DNA of 64,000 nucleotides from Capilliphycus salinus (lineage in GTDB: Bacteria; Cyanobacteriota; Cyanobacteriia; Cyanobacteriales; Microcoleaceae), in the NCBI RefSeq assembly GCF_047276495.1, contig NZ_CP178543.1, forward strand, positions 6,820,001-6,884,000, in the 5' to 3' direction. Made by a program: the position numbers and the translations under genes. Under the pieces are notes generated by a model that was given only the letters and a program-made list of their open reading frames with translations, was not told where the DNA came from and searched no databases. This document shows, in pieces, positions 45,491 to 53,062 of the stretch. Position 1 is the first letter of the stretch; each line of letters begins with the position of its first letter.

Positions 45491-45989
45491 GGGCGGGTTC
45501 CGAATTAATTTCTATTACCCAGAAATAACCGTGCATATTCCCGCCCCCTCTTGCGAATTAATTTCTATTACCCAGAAATAACCGTGCATATTCCCGCCCC
45601 CTCTTGCGAATTAATTTATATCACCCAGAAATAACCTTTATAAACCCGCCCCCTCTTGCTATCATATTATTATGCTGTAGGGGCGGGTTCCGAATTAATT
45701 TCTATTACCCAGAAATAACCTTTATAAACCCGCCCCCTCTTGCTATCATATTATTATGCTGTAGGGGCGGGTTCCGAATTAATTTCTATCACCCAGAAAT
45801 AACCTTTATAAACCCGCCCCCTCTTGCTATCATATTATTATGCTGTAGGGGCGGGTTCCGAATTAATTTCTATCACCCAGAAATAACCTTTATAAACCCG
45901 CCCCCTCTTGCTATCATATTATTATGCTGTAGGGGCGGGTTCCGAATTAATTTCTATTACCCAGAAATAACCTTTATAAACCCGCCCCC
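45491..45989. repeat. Compound tandem array: 53-bp and 84-bp units
   Basis: The array starts with GGGCGGGTTCCGAATTAATTTC at 45491. Three 53-bp units (GAATTAATTT...CGCCCCCTCTTGC) are followed by 84-bp units whose GGGGCGGG occurs at 45680, 45764, 45848 and 45932 (spacing exactly 84). Each 84-bp unit is one inverted-end element plus a linker CTCTTGCTATCATATTATTATGCTG. An ORF of 132 codons across it is an artefact of the 84-bp period. Confidence 0.92.
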
Positions 45990-46039
45990 TCTTGCGAATT
46001 AATTGGTAAAGTTATTGTCAATATTAGTTAACGGGTTGA

Positions 46040-46178
46040 GGGCGGGTTTATCTAAATTCTTGATAAGAAATATAGATTTTTTCGGAACCCGCCCCTACAG
46101 AATTTTGGGTTTTGGGGTTGAGGGCGGGTTTATCTAAATTCTTGATAAAAAATATAGATTTTTTCGGAACCCGCCCCT
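46040..46178. repeat. Two adjacent inverted-end elements
   Basis: GGGCGGGTTTATCTAAATTCTTGATAAG begins at 46040 and, with slight change, at 46122; both end with GAACCCGCCCCTAC. They sit between the ABC-array and the cupin gene's stop. Confidence 0.8.
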
Positions 46179-46206
46179 ACAAAACAAATTATTTTTCGAT
46201 TTTATA

Positions 46207-47367
46207 TTATAATTTTGGTTGCTCAACCCTGACAATCCCAGATAAAATTAACTGTGTCATCATCGGGCTAATATCGGCTTCCCAATCAAAATCAGGTAGC
46301 CATTTACAAAGGTCTAAACCCGAAAAATTTGTTCTTTTAAATAAATGTTCTAAAACGTCTCTGTCAACTCCTTTGAGAGTAATTTTTTTGTTAGCGGTAC
46401 AAATTTCGACCGTATCTTCGGGCAAATTATTAATCTGTACGGGTTGGGGAGGACGATAAAATTTAGTGTGTCTTCCTTCGGGAAATAAATCATAGCCAAC
46501 CTGTGCGGGAAAACCAAATTGAGTCGAAGGTTGTCCCCCCATAAATTGTTCATCGAGATAACGATCAATTAACTCATCGGTTTCTAACTGTTTAACCCAT
46601 TCTTTGATTAAATCACGAAGATGTTGGCGACAAACTTGACGATAATTAGGAGTTAACGGGGGTAAACTTTCTCGCCACAAAGGGTTTTGATGGAATTCTT
46701 CACTCAGCCATTCTGCAAAGTCTATCCCGGTTTGACAGTCTATTCCTAATGTTAAATGTAGAGAAGGTTGATCAACTGCTACTGCATAATGCCAATGTCC
46801 GCGAGGAATGTATAATAAATCCCCAGGTTTTAACTGTTGATTAATATAGGGATCGGTAGTTGGGGGATCGAGTAAATTTGAACGATGTTTGGAGAGGGGG
46901 AACTCAAACGTTGGGGAAAATACCCGCCAGTTTTTGTAACCGGAAATTTGCAGAATAAACACTTCGTGGGCATCGTAATGACAGCCAAAACCTTGATGTC
47001 CGGGAAACGAACAATAAGTGTTAACTTGGGTGCGGTGTCCGATTTCCGTGCGTAATTTTGCGGTAAATTCTGCTATCGCCGGAAGTCGAGATTGGAGGCG
47101 ATCAATAATTAAAGTTGCCCCCTCTTGGCAGTTTTTTGTCAAATCATTGCAGGCATTTTCCGGCAAGGTTTGACCGCCTTTTGCCAACCGGATTTCGGGA
47201 TAAGTCAGATTGTGGAAATTGAGTAAACTATTGAGGTCTTCCCAGGAAAATAAGTGATTGAATTTGTTGGGGTGGTTTGCGGGTACGATAACAGCTTTTT
47301 TTAGCCAATAATCTTGAAAAAATGACTCCAGAAAATCGGGAGTCAGGAGATAGGAAAAGGTTTGCAT
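46207..47367 (-). CDS. JmjC/cupin-domain putative 2-oxoglutarate oxygenase
   Basis: A 386-residue cupin-like protein of the JmjC/ROXA type. The iron-binding facial triad is suggested by HYDAHEV near residue 129 and GHWHYAV near residue 192, with QVNTYCSFPGHQGFGCHYDAHEVFILQISGYKNWRVFSP resembling the JmjC core and LKPGDLLYIPRGHWHYA the second half. The C-terminal 130 residues form a winged-helix-like tail as in ribosomal oxygenases (ROXA/YcfD family). It may hydroxylate a ribosomal or other protein; the target is unknown. Monocistronic or the distal gene of a minus-strand group. Confidence 0.82.
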   Translation of the reverse strand: MQTFSYLLTPDFLESFFQDYWLKKAVIVPANHPNKFNHLFSWEDLNSLLNFHNLTYPEIRLAKGGQTLPENACNDLTKNCQEGATLIIDRLQSRLPAIAEFTAKLRTEIGHRTQVNTYCSFPGHQGFGCHYDAHEVFILQISGYKNWRVFSPTFEFPLSKHRSNLLDPPTTDPYINQQLKPGDLLYIPRGHWHYAVAVDQPSLHLTLGIDCQTGIDFAEWLSEEFHQNPLWRESLPPLTPNYRQVCRQHLRDLIKEWVKQLETDELIDRYLDEQFMGGQPSTQFGFPAQVGYDLFPEGRHTKFYRPPQPVQINNLPEDTVEICTANKKITLKGVDRDVLEHLFKRTNFSGLDLCKWLPDFDWEADISPMMTQLILSGIVRVEQPKL

Positions 47368-47385
47368 GAGGAAGATTTTAAAACG

Positions 47386-47796
47386 CTATTGAATGGGCGG
47401 AAAATTTGCCCGACGATCGCTTTGACGCTTGGGGCCACCCGCCCAAGGTGGAGGGCCAGAAGCCGGACGAATATTCAACACGGTTCCGTCTTGGCGGGTA
47501 ATGGTGAAAGCGTCAAAATCGTCATCGTCGTATTCTCCGACCACCGTGACCGCTTCTCCCTGGTTGATCCGAATTTGATGATACCAGGGCGGGCCTGCTT
47601 CTACGAGTATTTGTCCGGTCCCATCATCAACTACAAATTCATTCCCGAAGACTGCGGTCACAACTCCGGTAATGGTTAAACCTTGGGTTCGTTGCAGATC
47701 GCGAATGGGGACTTGCGAAAAACTGGGCTTGATCGGAGTGATCGCCGAAGCGAGAATAACGGTTAAAGCGGTTGCAAGTTTTAAGGAAAGTTTCAT
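47386..47796 (-). CDS. Small exported OB-fold-like protein
   Basis: A 136-residue protein with a signal peptide (MKLSLKLATALTVILASAITPIKPSFS, cleavage near FSQ). The mature part, TITGVVTAVFGNEFVVDDGTGQILVEAGPPWYHQIRINQGEAVTVVGEYDDDDFDAFTITRQDG, looks like a bacterial OB-fold (BOF/YgiW-type) domain. The tail is Pro/Arg-rich. It lies 18 bp upstream of the cupin gene on the same strand, so cotranscription is likely. Probably periplasmic. No named function. Confidence 0.75.
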   Translation of the reverse strand: MKLSLKLATALTVILASAITPIKPSFSQVPIRDLQRTQGLTITGVVTAVFGNEFVVDDGTGQILVEAGPPWYHQIRINQGEAVTVVGEYDDDDFDAFTITRQDGTVLNIRPASGPPPWAGGPKRQSDRRANFPPIQ

Positions 47797-47827
47797 GGTA
47801 AATGCTTTTTATGATCGGCAATTTATC

Positions 47828-48046
47828 TTAGTGAATTTGGCGGAAAATGGGTCGATATTGACCGCGACGGCGACTTTGAGGCTGACCTTGATCGACATCG
47901 TAGGTATAGTCTTGGTCGTTGTCAGCATCGGCGCTGGTGGGGAGGCGTCTAAATTTTACGGGCGCTGCAACTTTTGTCGGAAGATCTTCGATGGAAATTT
48001 GAATGCGGCTGGGGGTTGAGGGTTTTTTTAAAGTGGTTGTAGACAT
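47828..48046 (-). CDS. Small basic/Pro-rich protein, unknown
   Basis: 72 residues (MSTTTLKKPSTPSRIQISIEDLPTKVAAPVKFRRLPTSADADNDQDYTYDVDQGQPQSRRRGQYRPIFRQIH). The start has GGGAG 9 nt upstream. No domain is recognised and it appears largely disordered, but the good ribosome binding site and position upstream of the OB-fold gene favour a real gene. It may be a small regulatory or structural peptide; function unknown. Confidence 0.5.
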   Translation of the reverse strand: MSTTTLKKPSTPSRIQISIEDLPTKVAAPVKFRRLPTSADADNDQDYTYDVDQGQPQSRRRGQYRPIFRQIH

Positions 48047-48201
48047 TGGATAATCTCCCTTTGATTGCTTAAACTGTTTTCTATATTTCTAGATTAGCGA
48101 CCAAAGATGACAAGAAAATGACAAACCCAAAAATCAGCTTTTTGTGAATTTTCAACGTTTCGCAGTAGAATAATAGATTGACTCAAAAAACCAGTGGGGT
48201 G

Positions 48202-48933
48202 ATGTCTCGAACACGTTGGATTGCTTGGATTCTTCTGCGAAATAGTTGGTTTCGCTTTTGGGAAGATGCCCGCCAACTCCCGAGATCGGTTTGGAAAGGT
48301 TGGGCGAAAATATTGGGAATTGGGTTTATTGTTACGACTGTTGTTGCTTTTGCGGTCACGTTTTGGGCGAAGTCTGCGGTTAATACTGGCACTTTGCAGG
48401 CGATGGATGAACGAATGCTGATGCTAATTTCGGAAAATGTTCCTTTAACTTTTGCCAGAAGTATAACTTGGGAATCTCCCGGCAATTTAGTTTATATGTT
48501 ACCCTTAATTACGGCTGTGGTGTTAACAGCAATTTGGCGATCGCATCCGGTGATCGCCGCAACAGTTTTATCGGCTTATATCTTACAGTTTGCCTTTGCT
48601 TGGACGGGTTGGCTGTATTGGAATCGTCAGCGTCCCGATCTGATTGCGTCCGGGTTGGCGGCGCCGAGTTTGCATTCCTATCCGTCCGGCCACACGTTGA
48701 TTGTGACGAGCGTTTACGGATTTTTGTTTTATTTGTGGTATCGCTCGGCTAGAGGGGGTTTAGAGCGCAGTGTAGCGGTGTTGGCGGGAATGTTTTGGGT
48801 GGGGATGGTGTGCATTGCTCGCCTGATTTTGGGGGCGCACTGGCCTAGTGATATTATTGCGGGTTTGGCGATCGGGGTCTGTTGGCTAACGACGTTGATT
48901 GTGGCGTTTCATCGAGCGAATCGGGCGTTTTGA
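48202..48933 (+). CDS. PAP2-family phosphatase
   Basis: A 243-residue polytopic membrane protein of the PAP2 superfamily. The three motifs are visible as NRQRPD (near residue 145), YPSGHT near 160 and ARLILGAHWPSDIIAG near 205 with catalytic His and Asp. The first motif has no obvious leading lysine. Likely acts on phosphatidic acid, undecaprenyl pyrophosphate or a similar lipid phosphate. Reading frame continues upstream to a TTG at 48178, but the ATG at 48202 begins the domain. Divergent from the 72-aa gene. Confidence 0.85.
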   Translation: MSRTRWIAWILLRNSWFRFWEDARQLPRSVWKGWAKILGIGFIVTTVVAFAVTFWAKSAVNTGTLQAMDERMLMLISENVPLTFARSITWESPGNLVYMLPLITAVVLTAIWRSHPVIAATVLSAYILQFAFAWTGWLYWNRQRPDLIASGLAAPSLHSYPSGHTLIVTSVYGFLFYLWYRSARGGLERSVAVLAGMFWVGMVCIARLILGAHWPSDIIAGLAIGVCWLTTLIVAFHRANRAF

Positions 48934-49028
48934 TGGAAAAGCTGAGTTTTGAGAAAACAAATCAATCTCCCTCTACCCTGAGAAGAAGATTGATGGCCAA
49001 TTTGTTCAAAATAACGAGGGGAAACTTC

Positions 49029-49355
49029 CTAAACTTGGTAGCCGCCACCACCGAAACGATTTCGGCGATCGCCTCCTCCCCGACCCCCACGACCTCCGGA
49101 AGGTCCCCGGTTTTCACGGGGCTTGGCTTTGTTCACTTTGAGATCGCGACCCATCCACTCCGCGCCATCAAGGGCTTCAATGGCCGCTTGTTCTTCAGAG
49201 TCGTTGTCCATTTCTACAAATGCAAAACCCCGAGAACGACCTGTTTCTCGATCGGTGGGGATTTGTACCCGGCAAACCTTACCGTATTCTTCAAAAACAG
49301 ACTTTAAATCATCCTCCGTGACATCGTAGGATAAATTGCCAATATATACAGACAT
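49029..49355 (-). CDS. rbp: Second RRM RNA-binding protein, glycine-rich tail
   Basis: A 108-residue RRM protein: RNP2 VYIGNLSY, RNP1 RGFAFVEM, then a longer Gly/Arg-rich tail (GPSGGRGGRGGGDRRNRFGGGGYQV) than the paralogue at 12 kb, which has no Gly block. The RRM regions are nearly the same for their length. Gly-rich Rbps in cyanobacteria are typically cold-induced, whereas tail-less ones are less so; this is family knowledge. It is preceded by a leader sharing three blocks with the other rbp gene. No rpsU copy is attached here. Confidence 0.93.
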   Translation of the reverse strand: MSVYIGNLSYDVTEDDLKSVFEEYGKVCRVQIPTDRETGRSRGFAFVEMDNDSEEQAAIEALDGAEWMGRDLKVNKAKPRENRGPSGGRGGRGGGDRRNRFGGGGYQV

Positions 49356-49500
49356 GAGTAACCTCCCAAATCAATTAGATGTGGAGAGAGATTTCGGAAG
49401 GCGAGCCATGCCTGATGAAACAGAACACAGTAGCTCAACACTTGACGCAAAAACTGCAACCGAACCTATTCTCGCGTTTTATTGTATCACAGCTACCACG
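49356..49500 (-). promoter_or_regulatory. Conserved 5' leader of the second rbp gene
   Basis: On the minus strand: TCGGTTGCAGTTTTTGC (49447-49463), CCTTCCGAAATCTCT (49387-49401) and GATTTGGGAGGT before the start. Order and spacing match the leader at 12298-12440. Confidence 0.7.
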
Positions 49501-49740
49501 ACTATCAAATCCGGTCGCGATTCCCTTGCTCACACGCAGGCGCGAATGCAATTGATCGAACGACTCGAAAGCCTAGTAAGCTGTTATCTAATATCATCTC
49601 ATACTTAATCCAAAAAGTACAGTCTCAAGTTAAGATTCAACTAAATAAGGGGCTGTACAATTCAACTAGATGACTGTTGATCGATCTCAGGCCTCAGGTG
49701 TCAGGTGGAGGCTGATTTGCCATCGGGCAATTGACGACGG

Positions 49741-50346
49741 CTAACGGGGTAAGGTTTCGTGATTGCTAACAAAATGGCTTCGGGGTTCGATGGAAGTGAA
49801 CTGTTCGGAACTGTCCTGAGGTTTGGAGAGATTGACTTGACTCTCTGTGTTGTCTTGAGCGATGCGATTTTTGTGTCGCTTGGAGATTTTTTGTTCGGGG
49901 TCAATCCCATCAAAGGTAGGAGGTAGCCAGACTCGAACCACCAGTAAAACAGACAGTACCAACAAAAAAGCACAGGTTGCTAAGATTTGAGTCCAAGGGG
50001 TTTCTAGGACTCCGCGAACAATAATTTCTCGCAAAACCGAGACTATCGAAACTTCCACCGCCACACCAATTGAAACCCGATGTTCTTGCAAGTAAATAAT
50101 CAGCAGGCGAAATAATTCAACCAGAATCAACAAAAATAAGATATCGGAGGTAACTCGTTGAAAATCTAAGGGCGGCAACAATGAGAGTACCATTTCTCGA
50201 AGCTGCATCACCATAAACGAAAATAAACCAATACATAACGAAATAATAATCAAATCTTGAACCGTTTCCAGAATCCGAAGAATCGGACCGCTATTCAGCC
50301 AGCTTGATGAGCCATTTTGGGATGAAGGTTTAAGAGTGTTAGACAT
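49741..50346 (-). CDS. PsiE-family membrane protein
   Basis: A 201-residue protein resembling phosphate-starvation-inducible PsiE. Four hydrophobic helices: DLIIISLCIGLFSFMVMQL, ILFLLILVELFRLLIIYL, VEVSIVSVLREIIVRGV and ILATCAFLLVLSVLLVVRVWL. The pattern of a conserved E-x-x-R-L-x-I-x-Y (LVELFRLLIIYLQEHRV) fits PsiE. The C-terminus is hydrophilic. Function of PsiE is unknown even in E. coli. ATG at 50346 is preferred to 50370. It ends about 386 bp from the rbp leader. Confidence 0.8.
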   Translation of the reverse strand: MSNTLKPSSQNGSSSWLNSGPILRILETVQDLIIISLCIGLFSFMVMQLREMVLSLLPPLDFQRVTSDILFLLILVELFRLLIIYLQEHRVSIGVAVEVSIVSVLREIIVRGVLETPWTQILATCAFLLVLSVLLVVRVWLPPTFDGIDPEQKISKRHKNRIAQDNTESQVNLSKPQDSSEQFTSIEPRSHFVSNHETLPR

Positions 50347-50370
50347 CTGTTTCTTACCGCTTTTCAACAA

Positions 50371-50841
50371 AATTTTATTGTTTTTAGTAATTTAACGCAC
50401 CGCACACTATAAATTTATACAATTCTTTTGTAGCCTCCATAGAATATACTTAACAGTAATTCAGTAAATCTACTCATTCCTCGAATTTAAGATGAACTCG
50501 CCGATATTTTCGCGGCAATCCGGCTGAAATTTGCAAAAGAGAATCCCCCTAAAACTCATAAAAATTAAACCCCAATTTTTATTGAAACCCGGATAAAAAT
50601 TATCCCAAAAATTTAGATTTATAGCTTCCGTTCAAAACTTTACTAAACTGTAACGAAAAAATGCGACTTGACAAGGTAAAATTAAAAGAGTGAGGTACTC
50701 CGACCCCATTTTAATGGTTCTGTCCGGTGAGCTTTTGATTAAAGCACCTCAGATTTTTAATGCTGTAGGTCTGTTGTTTTAGAAAACATAACGTTTTCAT
50801 TGTCCGGTGCGAGAATCTTATTAAGAAAAGGAGTATTACAA
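50371..50841 (+). promoter_or_regulatory. Leader region with duplicated TGTCCGGTG motif
   Basis: TGTCCGGTG occurs at 50721 and again at 50801, exactly 80 bp apart, within a likely leader of the 77-aa gene. The first is inside a bulged hairpin GGTGAGCTTT...AAAGCACC (50726-50748). It may be a riboswitch or leader element, but no known class was matched. Further upstream the region is AT-rich without a visible gene. Confidence 0.35.
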
Positions 50842-51075
50842 ATGTCAATTCGCATAAAATTCTCAGACTATCAACGTTTAGCTCAAAACCAACCCACCGT
50901 AATTATTTACAACGATCTCGAAGGAATAGAACCGGGTCAAGAAGTAGACGTCAACTTCAGAGGTTCTATCATCGGAGTCAGAATTGTAGATTTGTGGAGA
51001 CATTCTCAAATGTCGATGTGGTGTTTAAAACTCATCCCCACCTTTCACTTTAGCGGAAAATTATCGGACTGTTAA
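50842..51075 (+). CDS. Small protein, unknown (KOW/SH3-like?)
   Basis: 77 residues (MSIRIKFSDYQRLAQNQPTVIIYNDLEGIEPGQEVDVNFRGSIIGVRIVDLWRHSQMSMWCLKLIP...). AAGGAG 9 nt upstream of the ATG at 50842 fixes the start; an in-frame start at 50800 has none. The alternating strands suggest a small beta-barrel. It is not a family I recognise. Its structured leader and the large hairpin just after its stop make it a candidate for post-transcriptional regulation. Confidence 0.6.
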   Translation: MSIRIKFSDYQRLAQNQPTVIIYNDLEGIEPGQEVDVNFRGSIIGVRIVDLWRHSQMSMWCLKLIPTFHFSGKLSDC

Positions 51076-51096
51076 TCGAATTTAACCGCCAACAAC

Positions 51097-51155
51097 AGGA
51101 GCCAATCCGATCAACCGTCTCTCCCGAAGGAGAAAACGTGATGATCAAGGCTCCT
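51097..51155 (+). ncRNA. Candidate structured RNA or attenuator hairpin
   Basis: AGGAGCC (51097-51103) pairs with GGCTCCT (51149-51155); inside, GATCA with TGATC, CGT with ACG, and TCTCC with GGAGA around CGAA give an almost continuous long stem. There is no T-tract, so it is not a standard terminator. It lies between the 77-aa gene and DUF2358 gene. Confidence 0.45.
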
Positions 51156-51274
51156 AATCCCATAAAAAGCCATTTAAACAAATCCAAATCGCAACCCGAC
51201 TATCCTAAATTTTCCCAAACCAATAAAAGCGAAATATAAACTCAGAACCCAAGACTTTTATTCATTTTAAAGAC

Positions 51275-51658
51275 ATGGAAACTATCGACATTATCAAACA
51301 AGATTACCAACAATTTCCCGAAAATCAAACCTACAGCCTGTACACCGAAAACGTTTATTTCAAAGACCCCTTAAACGAATTTAACGGAGTCCAACGCTAC
51401 AAACAAATGATCGGATTTATCGGCCAATGGTTTATCGATATCCAACTCGACCTACACGATATCAGCCAAACCGATAACATCATCAAAACCCGTTGGACAC
51501 TCAGTTGGACAACACCGCTCCCCTGGAAACCCCGAATTTCCATCCCCGGATGGAGCGAACTGAAACTCAACTCCGAAGGACTCATTAGCAGCCATATCGA
51601 CTATTGGGACTGTTCTCGCTTAGATGTTCTCAAGCAACTCATACCAAAAACCCGCTAA
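51275..51658 (+). CDS. DUF2358 (NTF2-like) protein
   Basis: A 127-residue protein of the DUF2358 family: METIDIIKQDYQQFPENQTYSLYTENVYFKDPLNEFNGVQRYKQMIGFI then WFIDIQLDLHDI, TRWTLSWTTPLPWKPRISIPGWSELKL and SHIDYWDCSRLDVLKQL. The SnoaL/NTF2-like fold is family knowledge, found in cyanobacteria and plastids. Function unknown. It lies 42 bp upstream of the Get3d-like ATPase on the same strand. Confidence 0.82.
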   Translation: METIDIIKQDYQQFPENQTYSLYTENVYFKDPLNEFNGVQRYKQMIGFIGQWFIDIQLDLHDISQTDNIIKTRWTLSWTTPLPWKPRISIPGWSELKLNSEGLISSHIDYWDCSRLDVLKQLIPKTR

Positions 51659-51700
51659 AGTTAAAATAATATGAACAAATTTTAAGCAGGACTTGACGAA

Positions 51701-52888
51701 ATGCGAGTAATTCTAATGACGGGTAAGGGTGGCGTCGGGAAAACCTCAGTCGCCGCAGCAACAGGTTTAAGATGTGCAGAATTGGGCTATAAGACCCTGG
51801 TACTGAGTACAGACCCCGCTCATTCCCTAGCAGATAGCTTTGATACCGAACTGGGTCACGAACCCCAAAAAGTCCAACCCAACCTCTGGGGCGCCGAATT
51901 AGATGCGTTAATGGAACTCGAAGGGAACTGGGGCGCCGTGAAACGATATATCACCCAAGTCTTGCAAGCGCGAGGTTTAGACGGAATACAAGCCGAAGAA
52001 TTAGCCATTTTACCGGGAATGGATGAAATTTTTGGTTTGGTGCGGATGAAGCGCCACTACGACGAGGGCGAATATGACGTGTTAATCATCGACTCGGCGC
52101 CAACGGGAACCGCCCTAAGACTGTTAAGTTTACCGGAAGTGGGGGGTTGGTACATGAGAAAATTTTACAAACCGTTTCAAGGAATGTCAGCCGCCTTGCG
52201 TCCCATCGTCGAACCGATTTTTCGACCCATTGCGGGATTTTCCTTACCCGATAAAGAAGTCATGGATGCGCCCTACGAATTTTACGAACAAATTGAAGCC
52301 TTAGAAAAAGTATTAACCGACAATCAACAAACGTCCGTGCGGTTAGTGACCAACCCCGAAAAAATGGTCATTAAAGAATCTCTGCGCGCCCATGCTTATT
52401 TAAGCTTGTACAATGTCGCCACCGATTTAGTCGTAGCAAATCGTATCATTCCCGCAGAAGTAACCGATCCCTTTTTCCAACGCTGGAAAGAAAATCAACA
52501 ACAGTACCGCCAAGAAATTCACGATAACTTTAAACCCTTACCCGTGAAAGAAGTCCCGCTTTATACCGAAGAAATGTGCGGATTGCAAGCCTTAAATCGG
52601 TTAAAAGACACTTTGTATAAAGACGAAGATCCCACCCAAGTTTACTACGCAGAAAGCACCGTTAAAATTCTTCAGGAGAAAAATTATTACAGTTTAGAAC
52701 TCTATTTACCGGGAATTCCCAAAGAACAAATTCAACTCAATAAAAGCGGAGATGAATTAAATATTCGGATAGGAAATCACCGCCGAAATTTAGTTTTACC
52801 CCAAGCCCTCGCCGCCTTACAACCCTCCGGCGCGAAAATGGAGGAAGACTATCTAAAAATTCGCTTTGCAGAAGCAGCAAAAGTCTAG
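51701..52888 (+). CDS. ArsA/Get3-like ATPase with alpha-crystallin-like tail (Get3d type)
   Basis: A 395-residue ATPase. The deviant Walker A is GKGGVGKT at residues 8-15; switch-like STDPAHSLADSFDTELGHEPQ at about 37-57; DVLIIDSAPTGTALRLLSLPE near 127. From about residue 310 a beta-rich tail (YYSLELYLPGIPKEQIQLNKSGDELNIRIGNHRRNLVLPQAL) resembles the small heat-shock (alpha-crystallin) fold. This combination characterises the Get3d group of cyanobacteria and plants, whose role is still unclear. The metal-binding Cys residues of ArsA are not evident, so arsenite efflux is unlikely. Confidence 0.88.
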   Translation: MRVILMTGKGGVGKTSVAAATGLRCAELGYKTLVLSTDPAHSLADSFDTELGHEPQKVQPNLWGAELDALMELEGNWGAVKRYITQVLQARGLDGIQAEELAILPGMDEIFGLVRMKRHYDEGEYDVLIIDSAPTGTALRLLSLPEVGGWYMRKFYKPFQGMSAALRPIVEPIFRPIAGFSLPDKEVMDAPYEFYEQIEALEKVLTDNQQTSVRLVTNPEKMVIKESLRAHAYLSLYNVATDLVVANRIIPAEVTDPFFQRWKENQQQYRQEIHDNFKPLPVKEVPLYTEEMCGLQALNRLKDTLYKDEDPTQVYYAESTVKILQEKNYYSLELYLPGIPKEQIQLNKSGDELNIRIGNHRRNLVLPQALAALQPSGAKMEEDYLKIRFAEAAKV

Positions 52889-53062
52889 AATTGAACAAGC
52901 TAAGTTAGGATGTGCGCTCAGATGCTATCAGTAGGGATGTAGAAGTTCTTACTGATAGCCAAATTAATATAGAGGTTCAAACCGGATGAGTTAAGCTGCA
53001 CTATAAGATAGACAAGGATTCTAGTTAATCTTTGTTGTTTGGATTAGAACTTAACTACAAAC

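Noticed and set aside
45604..46002. 132-codon frame with a 28-residue repeat
   Set aside because: It is an artefact of the 84-bp tandem array of a dispersed non-coding element.
51701..52888. Arsenite efflux ATPase ArsA
   Set aside because: Only one ATPase half is present, metal-binding cysteines are not evident, no arsB/arsR genes are near, and the alpha-crystallin-like tail fits Get3d.
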